Assembly: GCA_947259645.1 (NCBI GenBank) | Contig: CAMYND010000037.1 | Location: 1 to 43,154 of the forward strand | Length of the DNA stretch: 43,154 bases | Source of the DNA: Thermodesulfovibrionia bacterium | Lineage (GTDB): Bacteria; Nitrospirota; Thermodesulfovibrionia; UBA6902 | Direction: 5' to 3' | Shown: positions 33,511-42,685 of the stretch, in pieces | How positions within the stretch are numbered: position 1 is the first letter of the stretch | Layout of the letters: every line of letters starts with the position of its first letter | Made by a program: the position numbers and the translations under genes | The notes under the pieces: model-generated | What the model was told of the DNA's origin: nothing | Databases searched by the model: none | The model's input: the letters and a program-made list of their open reading frames with translations, nothing else

Positions 33511-35211
33511 ATGCCCTCAAATGACAACACCCTACAGGAAATAAAAGACAGGATAGATATTGTTGACCTGGTATCAGAGTATGTTAACCTGAAAAAGGCC
33601 GGTCAGAACTGGAAGGGGCTCTGCCCTTTTCATGCTGAAAAAACACCTTCATTTACTGTCAGCCCGGCAAAGCAGATATTTCACTGTTTTGGATGCGGCA
33701 CAGGCGGAGATATCTTTACGTTTCTCGTTCGGCATGACAGCCTCACCTTTCCGGAAGCGCTCAATTTGCTGGCAAAAAAAGCGGGCGTTACTATAGAGCG
33801 GAGCAAAAAATCAGCAGTTAAGACCGGGGAAAAAGAGAGTCTCTTAACTGTCCTTGGTGAGGCCAATTCCTTTTTCCAGCAGCATCTTCCCAATTATTCT
33901 GAGGCGCAATCATATCTCAAAGGCAGGGGAATCAGCCGGGATGTACAGAAAATCTTTTCCCTGGGCTCTGCCCCGAAATCCTGGAATGCGCTCCTGAATT
34001 TTCTAATGAGAAAAGGGAGAAAGCCTGACATCATCGCAAAGGCCGGTCTTGCGGTAAAAGGCTCAAAAGGGCATTACGATACCTTCAGAAACAGGGTTAT
34101 ATTCCCCATTCATGACCTGAAAGGAGATGTGATCGCCTTTGGGGGACGGGCAATTGACGGTTCTGAGCCAAAGTATCTCAACTCTCCGGAAACGCCAGTG
34201 TTTAATAAACGCAGAGTGTTATACGGTCTTCATCGCGCGAAGGAATCCATTAAGCATGAGGGATATGCCATGTTTATGGAGGGGTACACTGATGTCATAA
34301 CAGCTCACACCTATGGATTTTCAACCGCGGTTGCAGCCCTTGGAACAGCATTGACGCAGGAACATGGGAAGCTGATTAAACGCTTCACCGATAATGTTAT
34401 TCTGGTTTTTGACAGTGACACTGCCGGTGTGAAGGCGGCAAAGAATGCGGCCAATATTCTCTTCGAATCTGGACTGAATGTGAAGGTCCTCTCCTTTCCC
34501 GAGAACGATGACCCTGACAGTTTTCTCAAGAACAAAGGAAAAGACGCCTTCAGTAAAATGCTGCAACACCCCTTGTCTATTGTAGACTTTATGATAAAGC
34601 ATGGAAAGGATGACCGTGCAGTGTCACAGGAGGTGCTGGAGACGATCTCAAAAATTCCTGACAGGGTCCTGCAGGGAGAATATATAAGGACGCTGGCTGA
34701 AAAGCTGAGGGTAAATGAGCTGTTTGTTCTTGAAGAATTAAAAAAAGTCAGAAGGCGGTCAGCGAGCGGATTCAGACCAAGGGAACAGCAGGCCCGCCCT
34801 TCACCCCGCAAGAGACCGCTCGATGAGTCGTATATCATTAAACTGATGCTGCAGCTGCCTGAAAAAGCCGGTGAAATCGGAGACAGATTAGGCAATGAAG
34901 ATTTCAGTGATGAGATGTTGAAAGGCATTTTTCTCAAGATCAAGAAAGGGATAATAGATTTTGACAAACTGCTGTCGGCCTGTGAAGGGCAGGAGAAGGA
35001 CGCGCTTGTCGAGATATCTTTCAGCGAGAACTTTGAAGACCCTGAAAAGGCCATCAGGGACTGCATTGCGAGAATCAGGGAAAATAAAAGAAAAATATTA
35101 CTTCAGGATCTTCAGGGGAAAATACGGGAAGCCGAGCAGAAAAGGGATCATGCCCGGTTAAAAGAACTGCAAATGGAGCAGCATCAGCTCATGAAGCGGG
35201 ATAGCTCCTGA
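33511..35211 (+). CDS. dnaG: DNA primase
   Basis: Makes RNA primers for replication. 566 residues: N-terminal zinc ribbon with Cys38, His41, Cys59 and Cys62; the RNA polymerase domain; and the TOPRIM motifs with Glu257 in FMEGYTDV and Asp301/Asp303 in VFDSDTAG. The C-terminal ~130 residues form the helical helicase-binding region and a charged tail. No Shine-Dalgarno is clear. rpoD, which commonly follows dnaG, is absent: a palindrome, a small ORF and rpmE come next. Confidence 0.95.
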   Translation: MPSNDNTLQEIKDRIDIVDLVSEYVNLKKAGQNWKGLCPFHAEKTPSFTVSPAKQIFHCFGCGTGGDIFTFLVRHDSLTFPEALNLLAKKAGVTIERSKKSAVKTGEKESLLTVLGEANSFFQQHLPNYSEAQSYLKGRGISRDVQKIFSLGSAPKSWNALLNFLMRKGRKPDIIAKAGLAVKGSKGHYDTFRNRVIFPIHDLKGDVIAFGGRAIDGSEPKYLNSPETPVFNKRRVLYGLHRAKESIKHEGYAMFMEGYTDVITAHTYGFSTAVAALGTALTQEHGKLIKRFTDNVILVFDSDTAGVKAAKNAANILFESGLNVKVLSFPENDDPDSFLKNKGKDAFSKMLQHPLSIVDFMIKHGKDDRAVSQEVLETISKIPDRVLQGEYIRTLAEKLRVNELFVLEELKKVRRRSASGFRPREQQARPSPRKRPLDESYIIKLMLQLPEKAGEIGDRLGNEDFSDEMLKGIFLKIKKGIIDFDKLLSACEGQEKDALVEISFSENFEDPEKAIRDCIARIRENKRKILLQDLQGKIREAEQKRDHARLKELQMEQHQLMKRDSS

Positions 35212-35247
35212 ATGAATGCCCATGCTGACGCGCCAACGCGCGCGCTG

Positions 35248-35265
35248 AAATCTTTGCAAAGATTT
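35248..35265. repeat. Perfect 18-bp palindrome after dnaG
   Basis: AAATCTTTGCAAAGATTT reads identically on both strands, with no loop, 36 nt after the dnaG stop. It could be an operator or a weak terminator; there is no adjacent long T-tract. A GC-rich run containing CGCGCGCG lies just upstream. Confidence 0.6.
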
Positions 35266-35288
35266 ATCTGTCAGAATACAATATAAGT

Positions 35289-35495
35289 ATGAAAGACCCC
35301 TTCATGCAGAAAACCTATGATATTGAATCGGGTAAACTGCATGTTCCCTGTCCCTACAGTGACAGGACAGGGATAAATATTCATGTAGTAATAAAAGGCG
35401 GGTATTGCTACCGTTCAGAGGAATGTATGGTAATATGGTGCAAATATAACCGTCTCCAGACCGACCTGGATGCCTTTCTCTCCCTCATATGGTAA
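35289..35495 (+). CDS. Possible small cysteine-containing protein
   Basis: 68-residue frame in the gap between dnaG and rpmE, with four cysteines (VPCPYSD, GYCYRSEECMVIWC) and a balanced composition. No ribosome-binding site is visible and it matches no family I know. If real it could be a small metal- or redox-binding protein. Conservation across relatives would decide. Confidence 0.35.
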   Translation: MKDPFMQKTYDIESGKLHVPCPYSDRTGINIHVVIKGGYCYRSEECMVIWCKYNRLQTDLDAFLSLIW

Positions 35496-35595
35496 GGAGA
35501 GCGCTGTTTTCGTGTGGTGGGGAACGTGCTGTTCCTGCTCCTGAACCGGGTCATGGGACAAAATCCACCCATTCCGTCAAGATTCTTGCAGACTA

Positions 35596-35625
35596 TTGAA
35601 AAATATATTCATTCTCTGTTATATT
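35596..35625 (+). promoter_or_regulatory. Candidate sigma70 promoter for rpmE
   Basis: TTGAAA (35596-35601) and TATATT (35620-35625) are 18 nt apart, 18 nt before the rpmE start codon. Confidence 0.55.
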
Positions 35626-35643
35626 TAATATTCGGAGGTAATC

Positions 35644-35850
35644 GTGAAAGAAAAAATACACCCAGAGATAAAAGACGTAAAGGCAGCATGTGCCTGCGGT
35701 GAATCCTTTACAACGCGGTCAACGCAGGATTCGATTCACGTAGACATATGTTCTCAATGCCATCCCTTTTTCACCGGTAAGCAGAAGCTGGTTGATGCAG
35801 AGGGAAGGGTTGAGAAATTTAAGAAAAAATACGCCAAACACAAAAAGTAG
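35644..35850 (+). CDS. rpmE: 50S ribosomal protein L31 (zinc-binding form)
   Basis: 68 residues starting [21 protein letters not shown]. The CACG pair and CSQC pair give four cysteines for zinc, and [15 protein letters not shown] near the C-terminus is diagnostic of L31. The start is GTG at 35644 with GGAGG at 35634-35638, a 5-nt spacing. A strong hairpin-plus-T-tract follows the stop, so rpmE may be transcribed alone. Confidence 0.95.
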   Translation: MKEKIHPEIKDVKAACACGESFTTRSTQDSIHVDICSQCHPFFTGKQKLVDAEGRVEKFKKKYAKHKK

Positions 35851-35859
35851 CTGATTTTT

Positions 35860-35915
35860 AAAGGAAATACCGCTTCGATCAGAAAGACTCATTTCGTCGC
35901 GCTATTTCCTTTTTT
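35860..35915 (+). terminator. Rho-independent terminator after rpmE
   Basis: AAAGGAAATA (35860-35869) pairs with TATTTCCTTT (35903-35912), extended inwards by imperfect pairs through CGC and CGA, with an internal loop of about 16 nt, and runs into a T-tract to 35915. It sits 10 nt after the rpmE stop. Confidence 0.75.
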
Positions 35916-36013
35916 ATTGCTCTGAATCTGAATAAACATGCATCGCGATGAACAGAGCGTATACGCAGTAACCATATGATCACTATGAAGATCAGAGGAA
36001 AGAGGTTAGAGAT

Positions 36014-36919
36014 ATGGCGGATGTAGGCGGACAGGCTGTAATAGAAGGCGTTATGATGAGGTCAGGCAATGTATATACCGTTGCCGTCAGGACCCCTGAG
36101 CAGGATATTGTGTTAAAAAAAGAGAATATTCGTGCTTTACCGAAACTGTTAAAGAAACCGGTGATAAGGGGAGTTGTTGCTCTTGTTCAGTCCCTTTCCA
36201 TCGGCATAGGGGCACTTCTCTACTCAGCCGAGGCGTCCGGCCATGAAGAAGAGACTCCTTCCACCCTTTCTCTGTATTTCACGGTAATTACGGCCTTTGC
36301 CATAGGAATTGGGCTGTTTCTGCTCCTTCCCTTGTACAGCACAAAATGGCTGGGCATTCTGTTTAGTTCCATTCAGGACAGTTCGCTGGTGTTTAACCTT
36401 GTAGACGGAGGTATCAGGGTAGCGGTGTTCCTGGTGTATATCGTGGCAATAACCTTCAGCGATGACATAAAAAGAGTATTCCAGTATCACGGGGCTGAGC
36501 ACAAAGTAGTCCACGCATTTGAAGCTGGCGAGGAGTTAACCCCTGAAAATGCCGACAAGTACAGTACCCTGCATCCCCGGTGCGGGACAAGCTTTCTTCT
36601 TATTGTGATGATGATAAGCATCCTCGTATTTTCGATTATTCCCAAGGACTGGCCCTTTCTCGAAAAATTCCTTTCACGAATCGTCCTGATGCCGTTCATC
36701 GCCGGACTGTCGTACGAGTTTATTAAATTGTCATCGAAAAAGATGAAACATCCTGTTATCCGTATGATGGCCCTCCCTGGTCTCTGGCTGCAGAAACTGA
36801 CCACAGGAAGCCCTTCACTGGACCAGATAGAGGTAGCCATTAAAGCGCTGAAAGAAGTTCTCAGCGTTGACACAGAAGGAGCTCAGGCAAAGGAGAGTAG
36901 ATCAGGTGTTATTGGATAA
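36014..36919 (+). CDS. DUF1385 integral membrane protein
   Basis: 301 residues with the family hallmarks: [18 protein letters not shown] at the N-terminus, [14 protein letters not shown], and [21 protein letters not shown] with RCGTSFLL, carrying conserved His and Cys residues, between hydrophobic segments (about five). The function of this widespread bacterial family is not established, but it is commonly found between rpmE and prfA as here. GAGG lies ~8 nt before the ATG. Its 3' end overlaps the prfA start by 14 nt. Confidence 0.92.
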   Translation: MADVGGQAVIEGVMMRSGNVYTVAVRTPEQDIVLKKENIRALPKLLKKPVIRGVVALVQSLSIGIGALLYSAEASGHEEETPSTLSLYFTVITAFAIGIGLFLLLPLYSTKWLGILFSSIQDSSLVFNLVDGGIRVAVFLVYIVAITFSDDIKRVFQYHGAEHKVVHAFEAGEELTPENADKYSTLHPRCGTSFLLIVMMISILVFSIIPKDWPFLEKFLSRIVLMPFIAGLSYEFIKLSSKKMKHPVIRMMALPGLWLQKLTTGSPSLDQIEVAIKALKEVLSVDTEGAQAKESRSGVIG

Positions 36920-37970
36920 ACTTGAGGAAATAGAAAAAAAATACGACGGCCTGAATGAAATCCTGTCTGACCCTGAGATTTTTTCCGATTATACCAAGAG
37001 CCAGAAATACTCGAAGGAGCAGTCTGATCTTGAAGATATTGTTCAGATAATCAAGGAATACAAAAAAATATTAGCCGGTATTGAAGAAGCTGAGGAAATG
37101 CTCGGCGCTGATGATGAAGGGTTACGCGAACTGGCTGAGGCTGAACTAGAGGAATTGAAGGAGAAAAAGCCTGCAGTTGAAAGTGAACTGAAGTTGATGC
37201 TTATTCCGAAAGATCCCCGTGACGCCAAAAACATTATAATTGAAATCAGGGCAGGCACAGGCGGCGATGAAGCCGGGCTATTTGCCGCTGATCTGTTCAG
37301 GATGTACAGCAAATACGCGGAAAAAAGACGCTGGAAAGTAGAAGTAATGGACATGAGCTCAACCGGGGTGGGAGGAATAAAAGAAGTTGTCGCGTCGATA
37401 CAGGGGAAAGGGGCATACAGCCGGTTGAAGTACGAAAGCGGCACCCATCGGGTCCAGCGCGTCCCTGATACCGAGACCCAGGGGAGGATTCATACCTCAG
37501 CGGCGACAGTCGCTGTCCTGCCTGAGGCTGAAGACGTTGATCTGAAAATAGAGGAAAAGGATTTAAGGGTTGATACATACTGCGCTTCCGGTCCAGGAGG
37601 GCAGGGAGTGAACACAACATATTCAGCAGTGAGAATAGTGCATGTTCCTACCGGACTGATTGTACAGTGTCAGGACAGTCGTTCACAGATAAAAAATAAA
37701 GAAAAGGCCATGAAAGTCCTTCGCTCAAGGCTCTATGACCTTGAGCTTGAGAGCCAGGAAAAGGAGCGGGCCCTGGAAAGAAAGTCTCAAGTGGGTTCAG
37801 GTGACCGGAGCGAGAGGATCAGGACCTACAATTTTCCCCAGAACAGGGTAACGGACCACAGAATAGGCCTTACGCTTCACAAACTTTCCCTCATCCTTGA
37901 AGGCGATCTTGACGAACTCATCGAGAGCATGAATGTCCATTTTCAGGCAGAGAAACTGAAGGAAGTTTGA
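36906..37970 (+). CDS. prfA: Peptide chain release factor 1
   Basis: Recognises UAA and UAG stop codons and triggers peptide release. The start is GTG 36906 (AAGGAG 36890-36895, 10-nt spacing), giving [15 protein letters not shown], the normal RF1 N-terminus; the longer frame from 36867 lies wholly in DUF1385. 354 residues. GGQ at 231-233 is intact within [11 protein letters not shown], and the stop-codon-reading PxT tripeptide is Pro187-Asp188-Thr189 rather than the more usual PAT/PVT. Its 5' end overlaps DUF1385 and prmC follows, matching the typical prfA-prmC pair. Confidence 0.95.
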   Translation: MLLDKLEEIEKKYDGLNEILSDPEIFSDYTKSQKYSKEQSDLEDIVQIIKEYKKILAGIEEAEEMLGADDEGLRELAEAELEELKEKKPAVESELKLMLIPKDPRDAKNIIIEIRAGTGGDEAGLFAADLFRMYSKYAEKRRWKVEVMDMSSTGVGGIKEVVASIQGKGAYSRLKYESGTHRVQRVPDTETQGRIHTSAATVAVLPEAEDVDLKIEEKDLRVDTYCASGPGGQGVNTTYSAVRIVHVPTGLIVQCQDSRSQIKNKEKAMKVLRSRLYDLELESQEKERALERKSQVGSGDRSERIRTYNFPQNRVTDHRIGLTLHKLSLILEGDLDELIESMNVHFQAEKLKEV

Positions 37971-37978
37971 TGCAGATG

Positions 37979-38006
37979 TCAGCATTCAGCGATCAGCTAT
38001 CAGATC
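37979..38006 (+). repeat. Tandem 7-bp repeat, four units starting TCAG
   Basis: Four adjacent 7-mers, three starting TCAGC and the last TCAGATC, fill 37979-38006 in the 58-nt prfA-prmC gap. Confidence 0.7.
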
Positions 38007-38020
38007 CATTTCTGAATGCT
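37981..38020. repeat. 9-bp inverted repeat overlapping the tandem array
   Basis: AGCATTCAG (37981-37989) and CTGAATGCT (38012-38020) are perfect reverse complements 22 nt apart, ending 8 nt before the prmC start codon. It could form a stem that occludes initiation, or be a remnant of a dispersed repeat. Confidence 0.5.
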
Positions 38021-38028
38021 TAAAAAAA

Positions 38029-38895
38029 ATGAAAGCCCTGGACAAAGTTAAGGACGTTTCGCAGGAGTTACATCTTTCCGGCATAGAATTTTTCCAAAAA
38101 GAGGCTGAACTCATCGGCATTGTCGATCTTTACCGTGACAATCCACTACTCAGCAGATCCCAGACAGCAGGTATAGACATCACGGTGAAACGCAGAACCA
38201 GGCGAGAGCCGCTCCAGTATATCCTTGGTCAAACCGATTTTTCAGGGTTAACAATAAAGGTAGGCCCCGGGGTCCTTATACCAAGGCCGGAGACTGAGCT
38301 CATGGTGGAATACGCTGTGGAGACACTACACAGAGTAAGCAGGGGACAAGCAGGCCTGCCCCGGAAATCGTCGCTTACTGAAGAGCAGACAGCGATTCTG
38401 GATCTCTGTACCGGAAGCGGATGTCTCGCCCTTGCATTGGCGAAAAAATTCCCTGAATCCCGGGTCTGTGGAACTGACATATCGGATGATGCATTACATT
38501 ATGCTCGGGAAAATGCCCGCCTGAACAACATTCATAATGCCGAATTTTTTAAAGGCAGCCTTTTTCAGCCACTAAGGGAAGACAGAGCCTTTCATTTTAT
38601 CATTTCAAATCCTCCCTACATCAGGAGTGATGACATTAAAACTCTTCAGCCCGAGATAAAAGACTGGGAACCTCTAAACGCACTGGACGGAGGGCCGGAG
38701 GGGCTTGATTTTTACCGGCAGGTGATGTCTCAGGCCGCTCATTACCTGAAAGACCATGGCACAATAATGTTTGAATTAGGAGTGGGTTGCTCAGCCCCGG
38801 TTGCGGAGATGCTTGACCGGGCAGGCTTTATTGATGTCCGGATATTCCCTGATTATTCCGGAGTAGAGAGAATAATATCTGCAGTAAAATCGTGA
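38029..38895 (+). CDS. prmC: Peptide chain release factor N5-glutamine methyltransferase
   Basis: Methylates the glutamine of the GGQ motif in release factors, increasing their activity; the upstream prfA is a substrate. 288 residues: N-terminal helical substrate domain, REPLQYILGQTDFSGL and VLIPRPETELMVE, SAM-binding LDLCTGSGCLALALA, and the catalytic NPPY at 194-197. The start is ATG 38029; no Shine-Dalgarno is evident, and a tandem/inverted repeat lies just upstream. Confidence 0.95.
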   Translation: MKALDKVKDVSQELHLSGIEFFQKEAELIGIVDLYRDNPLLSRSQTAGIDITVKRRTRREPLQYILGQTDFSGLTIKVGPGVLIPRPETELMVEYAVETLHRVSRGQAGLPRKSSLTEEQTAILDLCTGSGCLALALAKKFPESRVCGTDISDDALHYARENARLNNIHNAEFFKGSLFQPLREDRAFHFIISNPPYIRSDDIKTLQPEIKDWEPLNALDGGPEGLDFYRQVMSQAAHYLKDHGTIMFELGVGCSAPVAEMLDRAGFIDVRIFPDYSGVERIISAVKS

Positions 38896-38920
38896 TAGAG
38901 TGAAAAATCAAAGAGTAGTT

Positions 38921-38926
38921 TATAAT
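38921..38926 (+). promoter_or_regulatory. Possible -10 box upstream of murA
   Basis: TATAAT lies 128 nt before the murA ATG in a 158-nt gap that also holds a 10-bp palindrome at 38994-39003. No clear -35. Confidence 0.3.
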
Positions 38927-39053
38927 ATTTCAGTCTTCTGTCCCGGTGTATGTAAATCTAGAGCTCATTTCTGGCTGATGAGCCTTTATGAGTCCGGGCC
39001 CGGGAGTATGGGAAGTAACAACCCTGTATTGAAAAAAGGATAAAACAGCAGTA

Positions 39054-40304
39054 ATGGACAAACTTGAAATTGAAGGTGGTACAGGCCTCAGGGGAAAAGT
39101 AACAATCAGCGGTGCAAAGAATGCGGCCCTTCCGGTAATGGCAGCGTCCATACTCACACCGGGAGAGCATTACATCTATAACATTCCGATACTGAGAGAC
39201 ATTACCACGATGGGAAAGCTTCTTGCTCATATGGGAATGGGCTATCACCTCGAAAATGAAGAGGTTATCCTTCAGTCAAACAAGATCACATCAACTGAAG
39301 CTCCCTATGATTTTGTCAAGACCATGCGTGCCTCCGTGCTGGTCCTGGGGCCCATGCTGGCAAGGATGGGAGAGGCCAAGGTGTCCCTGCCAGGGGGATG
39401 CGCAATCGGTGCGCGTCCTATTAATCTGCATATAATGGGCCTTGAGAAAATGGGCGCACAGATAAACCTCACTGAGGGATACATTCATGCGCGCGCGCGC
39501 AAACTGAAAGGGGCCTCTATCTGCTTTGACATCCCGACAGTCACGGGGACAGAGAATTTAATGATGGCAGCTACCCTCGCTGAGGGAGAAACGCTCCTTG
39601 AGAACGCTGCCTGTGAACCCGAGGTCGTTGACCTTGCCAATGCCCTTAAGTCAATGGGCGCGAAAATAGAAGGGGCAGGGACAAACACGATAACAATAAC
39701 GGGAGTAACGAGCCTGAATCCTCTCAAGTACACTATAGTCGCGGACAGGATTGAAACGGGTACATTTATGATAGCAGCTGCAATAACAGGAGGTGATGTG
39801 GTTATCAACAGATGCAGGCCCGAGCAGTCTGATGCCCTTATCAATAAGATGAGAGAAGCCGGTGTTGATATCACCGTACATAAAGACTCGCTGACAGTCA
39901 GGGGTCCGGAACGAATTCAATCTATTGATATAAAAACCGCACCCTATCCAGGCTTCCCGACTGATATGCAGGCCCAGTTTATGGCATTAATGTCCATTGC
40001 CGACGGCTCCAGTCTTATTACGGAGAGTATTTTCGAAAACAGGTTTATGCATGTCGCGGAGATAAGAAGAATGGGAGCTACCATAAGAGTCGAGGGGTCA
40101 ACAGCGACTGTCAGGGGAGTCAAAAACCTGGTCGGGGCACCGGTCATGGCAACAGACTTGAGGGCAAGCGCCTCCCTTGTACTTGCCGGTCTTGCCGCGA
40201 AAGGGAAAACCATTATAGACAGGGTGTATCACATCGACAGGGGGTATGAGAAAATTGAAGAGAAGCTTCAAGGCCTTGGATCGAGAATCAGGAGAATACG
40301 ATGA
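39054..40304 (+). CDS. murA: UDP-N-acetylglucosamine 1-carboxyvinyltransferase
   Basis: First committed step of peptidoglycan synthesis: transfers enolpyruvate from PEP to UDP-GlcNAc. 416 residues with [19 protein letters not shown] near the N-terminus, [12 protein letters not shown] containing the catalytic Cys116 (target of fosfomycin), and the substrate-contacting [12 protein letters not shown] near 305. All are intact, consistent with an active enzyme. A GC dinucleotide tract (39489-39500) encodes part of HARARKLKG. Its stop overlaps the hisD start (ATGA). It needs UDP-GlcNAc, the product of the damaged glmS/glmU genes upstream. Confidence 0.96.
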   Translation: MDKLEIEGGTGLRGKVTISGAKNAALPVMAASILTPGEHYIYNIPILRDITTMGKLLAHMGMGYHLENEEVILQSNKITSTEAPYDFVKTMRASVLVLGPMLARMGEAKVSLPGGCAIGARPINLHIMGLEKMGAQINLTEGYIHARARKLKGASICFDIPTVTGTENLMMAATLAEGETLLENAACEPEVVDLANALKSMGAKIEGAGTNTITITGVTSLNPLKYTIVADRIETGTFMIAAAITGGDVVINRCRPEQSDALINKMREAGVDITVHKDSLTVRGPERIQSIDIKTAPYPGFPTDMQAQFMALMSIADGSSLITESIFENRFMHVAEIRRMGATIRVEGSTATVRGVKNLVGAPVMATDLRASASLVLAGLAAKGKTIIDRVYHIDRGYEKIEEKLQGLGSRIRRIR

Positions 40305-41617
40305 ACATACTGAGGGGAAAACAGGTAGCCCCGTTCCTTGCAAAACTGAAAAAAAGAGCTTCTGTTTCAATCAGGGAAGATGAGATTCAAAAGACGGTCA
40401 GGAAGATCATTCTCGATGTTCAGAAACAGGGCGACAAAGCGGTCAAGCGCTATACAGAGAAGTTTGATTCTATCAAACCTGACAGGCTCTCTGTTTCAAC
40501 AAGAGAAATCAAGGCGGCTTCCAAAAAAGCAGAGCCGGCTTTTGTTACCGCGCTGAAAGAATCTGCAGTACGGATCCGGCGGTTTCATGAAAAACAGAAA
40601 GAAAGATCATGGAAGTACTCTGAAGACGGGATCACGCTGGGTCAGATCATCAGCCCCCTCGGGAGGGTTGGAGTGTATGTTCCCGGGGGCAAAGCAGCCT
40701 ACCCGTCAACTGTTTTGATGAATGTTATCCCGGCCCAGGTTGCGGGGGTTGCTGAAATTGCCCTCTGCGTACCTACCCCTGACGGTAAGATGAACCCCTA
40801 TGTGGCGGCGGCTATAGATCTCCTCGGTGTTCGGGAAGTATACAGGGTTGGCGGTGCACAGGCGGTTGCAGCACTGGCATATGGGACGGAAACAATACGG
40901 AAGGTAGATAAAATAGCAGGCCCCGGCAATATTTATGTGGCTGTTGCAAAGCGAATGGTCTACGGTGAAGTCGGAATCGATATGGTTGCCGGTCCGAGCG
41001 AAATCCTGATAATTGCTGACAGCACAGCAGACCCCTGTTTTATAGCAGCTGACCTGCTCAGTCAGGCAGAGCATGATGAGATGGCATCTTCAGTCCTGAT
41101 AACAGACTCTGAGAAACTGGCTGAATCGGTCACAGATGAACTTGCCGGACAGTTAAATATCCTCAAGAGAAAAAGTATAGCGAGAAAATCTCTCACAATG
41201 TACGGAGCTGTCATTATTACGAAAAATCTCACTGATGCCGCTGAAATCGCGAACAGCATTGCTCCGGAACATCTTGAGATAATGACTGCGAGGCCTCAGG
41301 AATTGCTGCCCGAAATAAAAAATGCGGGCGCTATTTTTATGGGCAGGTGGACGCCGGAACCTCTCGGAGATTATGCTGCAGGCCCGAATCACACGCTGCC
41401 CACAGGGGGAACAGCGCGGTTTTCATCTCCTCTTGGTGTCTATGATTTCACGAAGCGGACAAGCCTTATTAATGCTACGAGGAGAGGATTTATGGCCCTT
41501 GCCCCGACTGTTGAAACTATAGCAGATCTTGAAGGTCTGGAAGCCCATGGTAACACCGTACGGGTGAGGAGGGGAAGCAAGGCACAGAGGCACAAAGGGG
41601 CAAAGCAGAATAGCTAA
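40301..41617 (+). CDS. hisD: Histidinol dehydrogenase (with a repeat-derived C-terminal tail)
   Basis: Catalyses the final two oxidations of histidine synthesis. 438 residues: [21 protein letters not shown], the cofactor-binding [15 protein letters not shown] and [11 protein letters not shown], zinc-associated [23 protein letters not shown] and [19 protein letters not shown]. The ATG overlaps the murA stop. The last ~14 residues (from GSK) lie in a GGCACAGAGGCACAAAGG-type DNA repeat and are unlike normal HisD ends, so the tail was probably added by the repeat. Confidence 0.95.
   Translation: MNILRGKQVAPFLAKLKKRASVSIREDEIQKTVRKIILDVQKQGDKAVKRYTEKFDSIKPDRLSVSTREIKAASKKAEPAFVTALKESAVRIRRFHEKQKERSWKYSEDGITLGQIISPLGRVGVYVPGGKAAYPSTVLMNVIPAQVAGVAEIALCVPTPDGKMNPYVAAAIDLLGVREVYRVGGAQAVAALAYGTETIRKVDKIAGPGNIYVAVAKRMVYGEVGIDMVAGPSEILIIADSTADPCFIAADLLSQAEHDEMASSVLITDSEKLAESVTDELAGQLNILKRKSIARKSLTMYGAVIITKNLTDAAEIANSIAPEHLEIMTARPQELLPEIKNAGAIFMGRWTPEPLGDYAAGPNHTLPTGGTARFSSPLGVYDFTKRTSLINATRRGFMALAPTVETIADLEGLEAHGNTVRVRRGSKAQRHKGAKQNS
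41581..41608 (+). repeat. Short repeat unit forming the end of hisD
   Basis: GGCACAGAGGCACAAAGG followed by GGCAAAG-type sequence sits at the very end of hisD. It resembles the arms of the element at 33327-33428, so both may be copies of a dispersed family. Confidence 0.55.
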
Positions 41618-41631
41618 ACAGACGCATGTAG

Positions 41632-41652
41632 GGGCGAGGCGCTGCCTCGCCC
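41632..41652. repeat. GC-rich hairpin between hisD and hisG
   Basis: GGGCGAGGC (41632-41640) and GCCTCGCCC (41644-41652) form a perfect 9-bp stem with a 3-nt loop, extended by a G-T pair. It has no long T-tract. It may be a REP-like element or affect hisD-hisG transcription. Confidence 0.6.
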
Positions 41653-41756
41653 TTGTGTAAACGCGGCAATGACCCAATAAATTTGAATAATTCCAAACCT
41701 CTCTGTATCATTGAGGGACAGAAGAAAAAGCAGATATAAAGGAGAGTTAGTCAACG

Positions 41757-42611
41757 ATGAAGAAACTGTTAAGACTGGGTTTGCCCAAGGGGAGCCTGCA
41801 GGAGTCAACATTTAAACTGTTTAAAAAGGCCGGTTACAATGTGACTGTCGGGTCCCGGTCCTATTATCCTGATTTTGACGATGGGGAAATCCAGGCGATG
41901 CTGATCAGGGCGCAGGAGATGGCCAAGTATGTTGATGACGGGGTCCTGGATGCGGGACTCACCGGCAAGGACTGGATCCTTGAGCAGGGTGCTGACGTAA
42001 AGGAAGTTGCAGAACTTAATTACGCGAAAGGCGGGCTTCGACCGGTACAATGGGTTATCGCGGTGCCGAATGACTCGAAGATAAAGAAGGTGAAAGACCT
42101 CCAGGGAAAGAGGATCGCTACCGAGCTTGTTGGCTATACAAGAAAATATCTCAAGTCTCAGGGCGTTAAGGCGGAAATCGATTTTTCCTGGGGAGCAACA
42201 GAGGTCAAACCTCCCCACCTTGCTGATGCAATTGTTGAGCTTACGGAGACGGGTTCATCATTAAAGGCCAATAACCTCAGAATCGTTGAAACTATTCTTG
42301 AGTCGAGTACACGGTTCATTGCGAACAAGGCGTCATGGAAAGACAAGTGGAAAAAACAGAAAATGGAAAATATAGTGCTTCTGTTAAAGGGGGCTCTTGC
42401 GGCGGAAGAAAAAGTAGGGCTCAAGATGAATGTTCCTGAACGATCCATGAAAAGGGTCATGACACTCCTTTCTTCCATGCATTCGCCGACTATTTCCCAG
42501 CTTTCAGACAAGGGGTGGTTTGCGCTGGAGGTTATTATTGATGAGAAGATTGTCAAGGCTGTGGGAGCAGAAGGCATTATTGAATATCCTTTGAACAAAG
42601 TTATTCCCTAG
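41757..42611 (+). CDS. hisG: ATP phosphoribosyltransferase, long form
   Basis: First step of histidine synthesis: ATP plus PRPP. 284 residues, the long (homohexameric) form, with a C-terminal regulatory ACT-like domain (~210-284) for histidine feedback inhibition. N-terminal [37 protein letters not shown] and the PRPP loop [15 protein letters not shown] are diagnostic. The long form does not need hisZ. AAAGGAG lies 12 nt before the ATG. It follows hisD by 139 nt that contain a hairpin. Confidence 0.96.
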   Translation: MKKLLRLGLPKGSLQESTFKLFKKAGYNVTVGSRSYYPDFDDGEIQAMLIRAQEMAKYVDDGVLDAGLTGKDWILEQGADVKEVAELNYAKGGLRPVQWVIAVPNDSKIKKVKDLQGKRIATELVGYTRKYLKSQGVKAEIDFSWGATEVKPPHLADAIVELTETGSSLKANNLRIVETILESSTRFIANKASWKDKWKKQKMENIVLLLKGALAAEEKVGLKMNVPERSMKRVMTLLSSMHSPTISQLSDKGWFALEVIIDEKIVKAVGAEGIIEYPLNKVIP

Positions 42612-42685
42612 CTGAGAAAGGAGTTACCAGGAGAAGGTGAGTTGTATGCCTCATCCACCTCTCTGATGCAGGGGCTGCAGAGAAG

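Noticed and set aside
34311-35066. 251-codon minus-strand frame
   Set aside because: It lies antisense within dnaG, is serine/leucine-rich as expected from the complement of a coding region, and shows no family motif.
35514-35702. 62-codon frame overlapping rpmE
   Set aside because: It runs out of frame into rpmE and contains the rpmE promoter and ribosome-binding site.
36867-36905. Longer N-terminus for prfA
   Set aside because: The extra codons lie inside the DUF1385 gene and do not match RF1; the GTG at 36906 has a ribosome-binding site and the normal RF1 start.
37979-38006. Possible CRISPR-like array
   Set aside because: Units are 7 bp with no spacers, far too short for CRISPR, and there are no cas genes.
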